A stretch of 64,000 bases of DNA from an uncultured Chitinophagaceae bacterium. Its GTDB lineage: Bacteria; Bacteroidota; Bacteroidia; Chitinophagales; Chitinophagaceae. Position 1 is the stretch's first letter; each line of letters begins with the position of its first letter. Under the pieces are notes generated by a model, which saw only the letters and a list, made by a program, of their open reading frames with translations, had not been told where the DNA came from and did no database searches. Made by a program: the position numbers and the translations under genes. The stretch is taken from assembly GCA_903870685.1 (NCBI GenBank), contig CAIQDX010000102.1, forward strand, positions 124,001 through 188,000. The letters run 5' to 3'. Of the stretch, positions 26,846 through 34,801 are shown in pieces.

Positions 26846-29107
26846 CTATTTTTTAAACCTATTCTTCAAAGCACTCAACGCATCATTCAAATTTAATTCG
26901 CCCAAATCCTTGTGTGCTGTGGGTTTCGAACTCCTGTCCCCTGACTCACGACTCTTTACTCCCAACTTCTGACTACTTCTTGTCGGTGCTTCCTGTGTTT
27001 GTTTAATTGACAATGCAATTCTTTTTCTTGCAGTATCTACTTCCAAAACTTTTACTTGTACTTTATCATTCAATTTTAAAACTTCACTCGGATCAGTGAT
27101 ATACTGATGTGCAATTTCACTCACATGCACCAATCCATCTTGTTTAACACCAATATCAACAAAAGCACCGAAGCGTGTAATGTTGGTAACAACACCGGGC
27201 ACTACCATTCCAACTTTTACATCTTCCATCGAAAAAATATTTGCATATTCAAATTGTTCTAATTCGCTTCGCGGATCTAATCCCGGCTTCTTCAATTCAT
27301 TCAAAATGTCTTTGATGGTCAGCTCTCCTATTTCTTCGGTGATGTATTTTTTTGAATCAATTTGTTTCAATAAATTTTCGTTGCCAATCAACAATTTAAT
27401 TTCTGTATTCAAATCTTTTGCAATTTTTTCTACCAACATATAAGCCTCAGGATGTACCGAACTTGCATCTAACGGATTAACAGCTTCTTTAATTCGTAAA
27501 AACCCTGCACATTGCTCAAACGCTTTGCCACCAAGCCTTGGCACTTTTAATAATTGATTGCGATCTGTAAATTTTCCAATTTCATTTCTGTGTTTAATAA
27601 TATTTTCTGCTAATGTTGCACCAATGCCGCTAACATAACTCAACAAATGTTTTGATGCAGTATTTAAATTAACACCAACCTGATTTACACAACTCACCAC
27701 CGTTTGGTCTAATCTTTCTTTTAACCGAAATTGATTTACATCGTGCTGATATTGCCCCACACCAATACTCTTCGGATCAATCTTTACCAACTCTGCCAAT
27801 GGATCCATCAATCTTCTGCCAATACTAACCGAACCACGAACAGTAATATCATATTCTGGAAATTCTTCTCTTGCAATTTCGCTTGCAGAATAAACCGATG
27901 CACCATCTTCATTCACTAAAAAAATGGGTTTGCCTAATTGCATTTGTTTAATGAATTGTTCCGTTTCTCTTCCCGCAGTTCCATCACCAATGGCAAACAC
28001 TTCAATGTCATATTTTGCAACGAGCTCTTTAATTTTATATTCCGCATCATATTTTTTATTTGCTTCGTGAATGTAGATCACATCATTAATTTGCAGATCA
28101 CCTTTCTCATTTAAGCAAACAACTTTGCATCCTGTTCTGTAACCGGGATCGATCGCTAAAATTCTTTTGCTTCCCAATGGCGAACTCAATAACAATTGTT
28201 TTAAATTTTCCGCAAAGACAGTAATTGCTTCTTCATCGGCTTTTGTTTTTAATGCAGTTCTGAATTCAGTTTCCAGACTTGGTTGTAATAATCTTTTGTA
28301 CGAATCTTTAATTGCTTTTTTTACTTGCTCAACACTACTGTTTAAACTTGCAGTGATGTATAATTTTTCAATTAACTCCAATGCATCTTCTTCTAACGGT
28401 GCAATGTTCATTCTTAAAAACCCTTCTAAAAATCCACGCAATACAGCTAAAATTCTGTGCGATGGAATTTTATAAATCGCTTCGCTGAAATCAAAATAAT
28501 CTTTGTATTTAATGGCTTCGGTTTCTTTATCGCTCAACACTTTGCTTTGCAATGTTGCTGTGTCTTCAAATAATTTTCGAAGCTTGGCACGGACGTTTGC
28601 ATCTTCATTAATTAGTTCGGCAATTATATCTCTGGCACCTTGCAAAGCTTCATCAACAGTTTTAATTTTTTCGTTGATGAATGCTTTTGCTTCTTCATTA
28701 ACATCAATATCATTTTGCGCCAAAAGCAATGTCGACAATGGTTCCAGACCATTCTCTCTTGCTGTTTGGGCTTTTGTTTTTCGTTTTGGTTTGTAAGGCA
28801 AATAAATATCTTCCAGTTCAGTAATGGTGGTTGCAGCATTAATTTTTGTTTGCAAAGCATCCGTCATCTTGCCTTGCTCGGTAATTGTTTTTTCAATGAA
28901 AGTTTTTCTTTCTCTAAACTCTTTCAACAACTTCGATTGATCTTGTATTTGCTGTATCTGCACTTCATCCAATCCGCCTGTTTTATCTTTTCGGTATCGT
29001 GCAATGAAAGGAATGGTGGCAGCTTCGTTCAATAAATTTAATACCGCTTCAACCTGTGCTATTTTAATATTTAATGTTGATGCAATTATCGATGCAAATT
29101 CTAACAT
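26846..29107 (-). CDS. tex: Tex-family RNA-binding transcription accessory protein
   Basis: A 753-residue Tex/Spt6-like protein. In order: Tex N-terminal helical domain (FIARYRKDKTGGLDEVQIQ), YqgF/RuvC-like domain (ILAIDPGYRTGCKVVCL), helix-hairpin-helix region (LLSYVSGIGATLAENIIKHR and LLKVPRLGGKAFEQCAGFLR), and a C-terminal S1 RNA-binding domain (VVTNITRFGAFVDIGVKQDG). Tex affects transcription and RNA processing in bacteria but its exact role is unclear. After the S1 domain a Ser/Lys-rich tail is encoded by a repeat-like tract (26931-26975), described separately. Confidence 0.93.
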   Translation of the reverse strand: MLEFASIIASTLNIKIAQVEAVLNLLNEAATIPFIARYRKDKTGGLDEVQIQQIQDQSKLLKEFRERKTFIEKTITEQGKMTDALQTKINAATTITELEDIYLPYKPKRKTKAQTARENGLEPLSTLLLAQNDIDVNEEAKAFINEKIKTVDEALQGARDIIAELINEDANVRAKLRKLFEDTATLQSKVLSDKETEAIKYKDYFDFSEAIYKIPSHRILAVLRGFLEGFLRMNIAPLEEDALELIEKLYITASLNSSVEQVKKAIKDSYKRLLQPSLETEFRTALKTKADEEAITVFAENLKQLLLSSPLGSKRILAIDPGYRTGCKVVCLNEKGDLQINDVIYIHEANKKYDAEYKIKELVAKYDIEVFAIGDGTAGRETEQFIKQMQLGKPIFLVNEDGASVYSASEIAREEFPEYDITVRGSVSIGRRLMDPLAELVKIDPKSIGVGQYQHDVNQFRLKERLDQTVVSCVNQVGVNLNTASKHLLSYVSGIGATLAENIIKHRNEIGKFTDRNQLLKVPRLGGKAFEQCAGFLRIKEAVNPLDASSVHPEAYMLVEKIAKDLNTEIKLLIGNENLLKQIDSKKYITEEIGELTIKDILNELKKPGLDPRSELEQFEYANIFSMEDVKVGMVVPGVVTNITRFGAFVDIGVKQDGLVHVSEIAHQYITDPSEVLKLNDKVQVKVLEVDTARKRIALSIKQTQEAPTRSSQKLGVKSRESGDRSSKPTAHKDLGELNLNDALSALKNRFKK
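26931..26975 (-). repeat. Repeat-like tract inside the tex coding region
   Basis: On the coding strand the tract runs AGTCAGAAGTTGGGAGTAAA, then GAGTCGTGAGTCAGGGGACA and GGAGT, a ladder of near-identical GAGT/GTCAG words. It encodes a hydrophilic linker (about QKLGVKSRESGDRSS) between the S1 domain and the C-terminal segment. Confidence 0.5.
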
Positions 29108-29180
29108 ACAATTATTTTAAGGGCAGCGAATATAGATGCAGAAACGAAAAAGAAAAATTTTTTAAATCAATTGTGCAAAG

Positions 29181-29338
29181 ATAATTTGTTGACGGGCTTT
29201 TGTATTTTGTGGCATCGACTGTTGCGTCGCACAGTTCAACGTTCTGAACTTTATTCGGCAAGCTAATAGCTTTTCTTCAGTACAAGTGTGCCACGCAACC
29301 GCAGCTACATTTTTATTCTGCAGCTCACTCAAAAAAAA
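29181..29338. repeat. Paired dispersed repeat (site f) between tex and cinA
   Basis: Left arm GTTGCGTCGCACAGTTCAAC (29221-29240) and right arm GTACAAGTGTGCCACGCAAC (29280-29299), which has one core change (GTGCCACGCAAC). The interior shares TTCTTCAGTAC with site e in inverted orientation. The gap of 282 bases between tex and cinA contains no gene. Confidence 0.85.
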
Positions 29339-29389
29339 TAAAAATATTTTTAGCATTACTTTGCGTAGAAATAAGAACGAATATTTTTT

Positions 29390-30646
29390 ATGAATAAAAT
29401 TTTTGCATCTATCATTACCATCGGCGATGAATTATTAATTGGTCAGGTGATTGATACAAACAGTGCATGGATCGCACAGGAATTAAATAAAATTGGTGTG
29501 CCTGTAAAACATCGCATTGCTGTTGGCGATGTGTGGGATGATATCTGGAATGCATTGGATGAAGAAACCAAACATGCCGATATTATTTTTATTACCGGCG
29601 GCTTGGGTCCTACTGCCGACGATATTACCAAACCCTTGCTGTGTAAGTATTTCGGCGGAAAGATGATCATGCATCAACCAACATTGAATTTTCTAAAACA
29701 TTTATTCGAAAATGTTTTTCAAAGACCAATGATAGAAAGAAATATTAAGCAAGCCGAAGTGCCTGATGTATGTACCGTTTTAAAAAATGAACAAGGAACT
29801 GCACCAGGCATGTTGTTCGAGAAAAATGGGAAAATATTTATTTCATTGCCCGGCGTACCGCACGAAATGAAATGGATAACAACAAATCATGTGCTTCCTA
29901 TCATCACTCAAAAATTTAATACCGGTTTTATTGAACATAGAACTTTATTAACTGCGGGCATTGGCGAATCGTACTTAGCCGATAAAATAAAAAGTCTTGA
30001 AGAAGCATTACCAAGCGATATTAAATTAGCTTATCTACCAAATTACGGAATGGTTCGTTTGCGATTAACCATTTTTGGAACCGATAAAAATAAAATCAAT
30101 CAAGAGATCGATCATCAATTTTCTTTATTAAAAGAAAATGTAAAAGATGTAATGGTTATTGATGAAGATCTACCAATGGAAGCAGTTGTTGGCGAACTTT
30201 TAAAAGAAAAAAATAAAACCATTGCAACGGCCGAAAGCTGCACCGGTGGAAGCATTGCTAGTTTACTTACTTCTGTTCCCGGTTCATCAAAATATTTTAT
30301 GGGAGGTATTGTTAGTTACGATAACAGCATTAAAGAAAAAGTGTTACATGTTAAAAAAGAAACTCTCGAAACCTTTGGTGCCGTGAGTGAAGAAACAGTA
30401 AAAGAAATGGTGCAAAATATTTTGCAGATCATGCAAACAGATTATGCCATTGCTGTTAGCGGCATCATGGGACCGGATGGTGGTACCGCAGAAAAACCTG
30501 TAGGCCTTGTGTGGATTGCCATTGCGGGTAATAAAAAAATTATTACAAAGAAATTTAATTTTAGATTCGATAGAAATCGGAACATTCAGTTAACAGCAAC
30601 CAATGCACTTAATTTAATACGTCAATTAATTGTGGATAACAGTTGA
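29390..30646 (+). CDS. cinA: CinA family protein (molybdopterin-binding domain plus NMN deamidase domain)
   Basis: A 418-residue CinA. The N-terminal MoCF-biosynthesis-like domain shows ITIGDELLIGQVIDTNSAW and FITGGLGPTADDITK; the C-terminal domain shows TIATAESCTGGSIASLLTSV, whose Ser is part of the nicotinamide-nucleotide amidase site, and GPDGGTAEKPVGLVWIA. The C-terminal domain deamidates nicotinamide mononucleotide in pyridine-nucleotide salvage. Full length, no frameshift. About 220 bases of gene-free AT-rich sequence follow. Confidence 0.93.
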   Translation: MNKIFASIITIGDELLIGQVIDTNSAWIAQELNKIGVPVKHRIAVGDVWDDIWNALDEETKHADIIFITGGLGPTADDITKPLLCKYFGGKMIMHQPTLNFLKHLFENVFQRPMIERNIKQAEVPDVCTVLKNEQGTAPGMLFEKNGKIFISLPGVPHEMKWITTNHVLPIITQKFNTGFIEHRTLLTAGIGESYLADKIKSLEEALPSDIKLAYLPNYGMVRLRLTIFGTDKNKINQEIDHQFSLLKENVKDVMVIDEDLPMEAVVGELLKEKNKTIATAESCTGGSIASLLTSVPGSSKYFMGGIVSYDNSIKEKVLHVKKETLETFGAVSEETVKEMVQNILQIMQTDYAIAVSGIMGPDGGTAEKPVGLVWIAIAGNKKIITKKFNFRFDRNRNIQLTATNALNLIRQLIVDNS

Positions 30647-30869
30647 ATAAGTTTCGCTGTATAAAAATTATTTTTGATGAAGGTTAGCTTCAGTTGACCA
30701 AAATTTATTGTACTGTTCTCGTTGATTTTGAATTGAATCGAAACTTTTGTTTTATAATTTTCATATCAGCTTACACAAACAGTATTATATTTATTGAGTA
30801 AATGTGAAGGGTAGTAAGGACTAGAATTTAAATGGATGATTTTGTCCAATTAAAACCAGAACGATTAGT

Positions 30870-32471
30870 ATGGCAATAGCCGAATTGATAATGCCCAAAA
30901 TGGGTGAAAGCATAACAGAAGCAACCATTTTGCGTTGGCATAAAAATGTTGGCGACCGTGTTGCACAAGATGAAACTGTTTTAGATATTGCTACCGATAA
31001 AGTTGATAGCGAAGTCCCTTCAACTGTTGCAGGAATAATTACAGAAGTTTTATTTAACGTAAACGATGTAGTGCCAGTTGGTGCTGTATATGCAAGAGTT
31101 GATGTTGGTGCAGCTACTGTTGTTCAAAATTATACTGCGCCTACTCAAACTTTTAATCCGCCACCCATTCAACCAAAAGTTGAAGAACAAATTCCTTATA
31201 CGCCTCAACAAACTCAAACAACAAAAGTTGCTTCTGGTAATAATCGTTTCTTCTCACCATTAGTTTTAAATATCGCAAATAGTGAAGGAGTAAGTTTAAG
31301 TGAGTTAGAAAGAATTCCAGGAACCGGTGCTGATGGTCGTGTTTCTAAAAAAGATGTATTGCAATACATAGCTGATAAAAAATCAGGAAAAATTCCTGCG
31401 TTTGTTGCAGCTCCAGCACAAGCAACTTTTACTGCAGCTACGCCACCGCCTGTTCAACAAGCAGCAGAAAGCAAACCTCAGAAAATTTATACACCACCAC
31501 CTGTTTATATTCCTCCAGTTGCAGCACCACAAGAAATTGTACAACCGCAACCGGTTTATATACCACCACCTGTTCAGCCCGTTACTATTGTTGCTCAACA
31601 AACAACAATAGAACCACAAGCGCCTGTTTATTTTCAACCAATAGTTGAATCAACGCATGTTGCACAGAAACCTGTTGCAGAGCCAATTGCAGCTACTCCA
31701 CCTCCACCACCAATAATTGAAACACCAAAACCAAGTGTTGAATTATTTGAGATGGACAGAATGCGCAAACTTATTGCAAAGCACATGGTAGATAGTAAAC
31801 ATACCAGTGCACACGTTACAAGTTTTGCAGAAGCTGATGTTACCAACATGGTTGCATGGAGAGATAAAATAAAAAATGATTTTGAAAAGGTACAGGGGAC
31901 AAAGATCACTTTTACACCAATGTTCATTGAGTGTTTAATTAAAGTGATTAAAAGATATCCTATCATCAACAGCTCAGTTGAAGGTGATAATATCTTAATT
32001 AAAAATTATTATAACATTGGCATGGCAACTGCATTGCCTAATAAAAATTTAATTGTTCCTGTTATCAAAAATGCAGAGAATTTAAGTTTGGTTGGTTTAA
32101 CTAGATCGGTAAATACTTTAGCCGACAATGCCCGCAATAATAAATTAAGACCGGAAGATATTCAGGGTGGAACATTTACTTTCACAAATGTTGGAACATT
32201 TGGAAGTTTAATGGGAACACCAATTATTAATCAACCACAAGTTGCTATTCTTGCAGTTGGAGCCATTAAAAAACGTGCTGTTGTAATTGAAACCGATAAG
32301 GGTGATTTTATTGGCATCCGCCATATGATGTTCTTATCGTTAAGTTATGACCACAGAATTATTGATGGAAGTGTTGGTGCAAGTTTCTTAACCGATGTTG
32401 CCAAAGAATTTGAAAAATGGGATGTGAATCGTGAATTAAAATTAGTAGTGAAAGAACAATACGTTGATTAA
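30870..32471 (+). CDS. 2-oxo acid dehydrogenase dihydrolipoyl acyltransferase (E2)
   Basis: A 533-residue E2 core enzyme that moves acyl groups from lipoate to CoA. Domains: lipoyl domain (about 1-78) with lipoylated Lys in DIATDKVDSEVPS, a first linker, a peripheral-subunit-binding domain (FSPLVLNIANSEGVSLSEL, about 128-170), a long Pro/Gln/Ala linker (about 180-290) rich in VYIPPP-type words, and the catalytic domain ending with LSYDHRIIDGSVGASFL, where His and Asp are catalytic. DHRIIDG suits branched-chain or pyruvate E2. No E1 or E3 gene is adjacent, so the substrate is open. Confidence 0.93.
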   Translation: MAIAELIMPKMGESITEATILRWHKNVGDRVAQDETVLDIATDKVDSEVPSTVAGIITEVLFNVNDVVPVGAVYARVDVGAATVVQNYTAPTQTFNPPPIQPKVEEQIPYTPQQTQTTKVASGNNRFFSPLVLNIANSEGVSLSELERIPGTGADGRVSKKDVLQYIADKKSGKIPAFVAAPAQATFTAATPPPVQQAAESKPQKIYTPPPVYIPPVAAPQEIVQPQPVYIPPPVQPVTIVAQQTTIEPQAPVYFQPIVESTHVAQKPVAEPIAATPPPPPIIETPKPSVELFEMDRMRKLIAKHMVDSKHTSAHVTSFAEADVTNMVAWRDKIKNDFEKVQGTKITFTPMFIECLIKVIKRYPIINSSVEGDNILIKNYYNIGMATALPNKNLIVPVIKNAENLSLVGLTRSVNTLADNARNNKLRPEDIQGGTFTFTNVGTFGSLMGTPIINQPQVAILAVGAIKKRAVVIETDKGDFIGIRHMMFLSLSYDHRIIDGSVGASFLTDVAKEFEKWDVNRELKLVVKEQYVD

Positions 32472-32493
32472 AATATTAATTGAAAAATAATTT

Positions 32494-32526
32494 AAAAACT
32501 CTCAAATAATTTGAGAGTTTTTTTAT
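32494..32526 (+). terminator. Rho-independent terminator after the E2 gene
   Basis: Perfect 13-bp stem AAAAACTCTCAAA / TTTGAGAGTTTTT (32494-32506 and 32510-32522) with loop TAA, followed by a T run. It lies 22 bases after the E2 stop codon. Confidence 0.9.
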
Positions 32527-32725
32527 GCTTTTTATTAAACTTAATAAGTGTTTAGCCATAGAATTTTTACGCTCTAACCTTATATAACTAAAGTTGATTT
32601 TATAAAAATGTAGTCAAAAAAATTGCAAAAAGATACAAATAATCACCACAAACAAGCGTTATAGACAGCGATACCTTTAGTATGTAAAAATCAAGAACAA
32701 TTTAGAGATTTAAATAAAATTCAAA

Positions 32726-33214
32726 ATGAAAAACACAATAACAAATATGGGATTTATGGTTCGCCCAACTTGTGCAGGTCAGTTAGCTTCAGATTTTACT
32801 ACAACAGATAGTTTTTCTACTGACTCTTTACCTCAAATGATATCAATTAAAAACCAAAGAACTGATACTACAATTAAAGCTAATTATGAATGGAATGAAG
32901 GGAATAACCTAAGCTGTGACTCTTTTAAGTCAGCTACTTATTTTGAAGACAACAATATTAAAAATTTGATACCACTCACAGTTAGTAATATTTCCTCAAA
33001 AGAAACTTATAAACTCCCGGGAGCATTTAGCAGTGTTAACAATTTGAATATTAGGTTGGTTAAGATATTTGGAGTTTGTAACAAAAGCATTGAAAAAAAT
33101 GTTGTTGCAAGTCTTTCGCCATCTATACCAATTTTTCTTTATTCAAAAACTTCTGTTTCCAAAATTGTTTTAAAGGTATTGTTTAAAAAAACTATGCAAA
33201 TTTCTGTAAAATAG
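32726..33214 (+). CDS. Hypothetical protein, no recognised family
   Basis: An open frame of 162 codons with ATG start, isolated between a terminator and a dispersed repeat. The product is Ser/Asn/Thr-rich (early SDFTTTDSFSTDSLPQM), has no signal peptide and ends with a hydrophobic and basic segment (SIPIFLYSKTSVSKIVLKVL). I see no known motif. Its composition is less regular than that of the neighbours, and it may be a fast-evolving, decayed or spurious gene. Confidence 0.4.
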   Translation: MKNTITNMGFMVRPTCAGQLASDFTTTDSFSTDSLPQMISIKNQRTDTTIKANYEWNEGNNLSCDSFKSATYFEDNNIKNLIPLTVSNISSKETYKLPGAFSSVNNLNIRLVKIFGVCNKSIEKNVVASLSPSIPIFLYSKTSVSKIVLKVLFKKTMQISVK

Positions 33215-33279
33215 AAACGCAATTTTTCAACAATGATACGATGTCTATTATGTTGATTAATTGATCAACAAAGAGCTGA

Positions 33280-33330
33280 AAGTACAAGTGTGCAACGCAA
33301 CCTAGCTGATAATGAAATACAAAAGCTAAG
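33280..33330 (+). repeat. Dispersed repeat arm (site g)
   Basis: AGTACAAGTGTGCAACGCAA then CC; the core has one change (GTGCAACGCAAC). The tail ATGAAATACAAAAGCTAAG keeps the family consensus. Confidence 0.8.
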
Positions 33331-33418
33331 TCCATTATTAAAATACGCTAATTCACTATTTAATTTCTTATTCACATTGCTTGAATAAATTAACAAGCAC
33401 ATTCTGTCTTTCACACTT

Positions 33419-33426
33419 TACTTTTG
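33419..33426 (+). promoter_or_regulatory. Candidate -7 box for the polysaccharide deacetylase gene
   Basis: TACTTTTG matches TAnnTTTG and ends six bases before the ATG at 33433, again implying a very short leader. Confidence 0.35.
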
Positions 33427-33432
33427 TAACAA

Positions 33433-34260
33433 ATGAAGAACATGAGAAATATTTATTTATCAGGATTTGCAGCCACATTGTTTTTGACGATAGCATGCAA
33501 TAATGCACAACAAAAAACCACAAATGTTGATTCAACAAAACTAATCAGTAAGCCTGTTCCGGGAACAGCAATCAAATACGACAGTTCGAAACGTTATATA
33601 TATTTAACATGGGACGATTCTCCTCAACCACCGGGTACGGTTAATTGTAAAACAGTTTTTAAAGAACAAAATATCAAAGCAACATTTTTCTCGGTTGGAT
33701 TTAATCAAGTGGGTCCTTTCAAAAAAAGATTGATCGATTCTTTAAGAAATGAATATCCGCAATTTTTAATTGCTAATCATAGTTTCAGTCATGGTTTCAA
33801 TGATAAGTATGCGAAATTTTATTCTTTACCCGATAGTGCTTACAACGATTTTATGAGGAATGAAAAAGAATTACAAATTCCAGTAAAGATCATTCGTTTA
33901 CCGGGCAATAACACTTGGGCTTCGAATGGTGTTATTCATGGACAAAAATCCGATAATGCATTAATAAAAAAATTAGATGCTAACGGATATAAAATTATAG
34001 GTTGGGATATTGAATGGGCACAAAACGGAAAACAAAAACAGCCTAAAGAGAGTGCAACAGAAATGGCAAAAAGAGTAAATCAAAAATTTGAAGATGGCAA
34101 TACGTTTGAGCAAAATGCCATTGTTATTTTATCGCACGACAGGTTATTTGAGAAGAAACAATTTGCCGATTCGCTTTCGAGATTTATTCAAATACTGAAA
34201 CAAGATCCACGCAATGTTTTTGAAACCATTGATCATTATCCGCTGGTTCAGCGTAAATAA
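33433..34260 (+). CDS. Polysaccharide deacetylase-like lipoprotein
   Basis: A 275-residue carbohydrate-esterase-4-type protein, probably anchored as a lipoprotein: the leader NIYLSGFAATLFLTIAC ends in a lipobox cysteine followed by NN. NodB-type motifs are YLTWDDSPQPPG (motif 1, TFDDG variant), ANHSFSHGF (motif 2, metal-binding His-x3-His), and RLPGNN in the place of motif 3 RxPxG; ILSHDRLF is near the end. It probably removes N- or O-acyl groups from an envelope polysaccharide. The SET-domain gene starts three bases after its stop. Confidence 0.82.
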   Translation: MKNMRNIYLSGFAATLFLTIACNNAQQKTTNVDSTKLISKPVPGTAIKYDSSKRYIYLTWDDSPQPPGTVNCKTVFKEQNIKATFFSVGFNQVGPFKKRLIDSLRNEYPQFLIANHSFSHGFNDKYAKFYSLPDSAYNDFMRNEKELQIPVKIIRLPGNNTWASNGVIHGQKSDNALIKKLDANGYKIIGWDIEWAQNGKQKQPKESATEMAKRVNQKFEDGNTFEQNAIVILSHDRLFEKKQFADSLSRFIQILKQDPRNVFETIDHYPLVQRK

Positions 34261-34263
34261 TTT

Positions 34264-34683
34264 ATGACGAAAGAAGAATTACTGAATGATCTTAGGAACG
34301 AAACCTGGGTTGCGCTGAAAGCCTCTCCTATTCACGGTATTGGCGTATTTGCAATTCGTGATATTCCGAAAGGTTGCAATAACTTTTTTTCGAAGAATGT
34401 TGGAGAATGGATCAAGGTTCCAATTTCGGAAATTGAAAAATTACCATCGCATTCAAAAGATTTAATTGAAACTTATTGTTTGTACGATGAGGAAAATTAT
34501 TTTGTTCCTGATTATGGTTTTAAAGTAATGGATATAGTTAATTATTTAAATCATTCAAATAATCCCAATATTATTTCTGTGAATGATGGAGTTTATTTTG
34601 AAACGATCAGAGATATTAAATGCGGCGAAGAATTATTAATTAATTATGGCGAAATAGTTGATGGTGTTGATGATTATAAATGA
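34264..34683 (+). CDS. SET-domain protein (putative lysine methyltransferase)
   Basis: A compact 139-residue SET domain. Motifs seen: SPIHGIGVFAIRDIPKGC (SET-N with the GxG SAM site), VNYLNHSNNPNI (the NHS-x-x-PN pseudoknot core) and IKCGEELLINYG (catalytic Tyr). There are no pre- or post-SET zinc motifs. Bacterial stand-alone SET proteins of this size can methylate lysines in host or own proteins; the target here is unknown. Probably co-transcribed with the deacetylase gene. Confidence 0.85.
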   Translation: MTKEELLNDLRNETWVALKASPIHGIGVFAIRDIPKGCNNFFSKNVGEWIKVPISEIEKLPSHSKDLIETYCLYDEENYFVPDYGFKVMDIVNYLNHSNNPNIISVNDGVYFETIRDIKCGEELLINYGEIVDGVDDYK

Positions 34684-34698
34684 TGCCATAAGTTATGC

Positions 34699-34759
34699 TG
34701 CACAAGAGTGCGACGCAACAAAAGTTGAATTGAAATACAAAAGCTGGTAACAAAAAAAT
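34699..34759 (+). repeat. Dispersed repeat arm (site h)
   Basis: CACAAGAGTGCGACGCAACA followed by the tail TGAAATACAAAAGCTGGTAA and CAAAAAAAT. Its last bases form the left arm of the terminator at 34752-34789. Confidence 0.88.
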
Positions 34760-34789
34760 CCTGCTGCAAAATTGTAACAGGATTTTTTT
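34752..34789. terminator. Bidirectional terminator between converging genes
   Basis: AAAAAAATCCTG / CAGGATTTTTTT, a perfect 12-bp stem with a 14-base loop. It sits between the SET gene and the EF-G-like gene, which converge, and could serve both. Confidence 0.8.
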
Positions 34790-34801
34790 ATTGAAAACAT
34801 T

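Noticed and set aside
28167-29035. Several plus-strand frames opposite tex
   Set aside because: They are shadows of the minus-strand Tex frame, which has clear domain motifs.
30647-30869. A small RNA or gene between cinA and the E2 gene
   Set aside because: The gap is AT-rich with no convincing hairpin, box or ORF.
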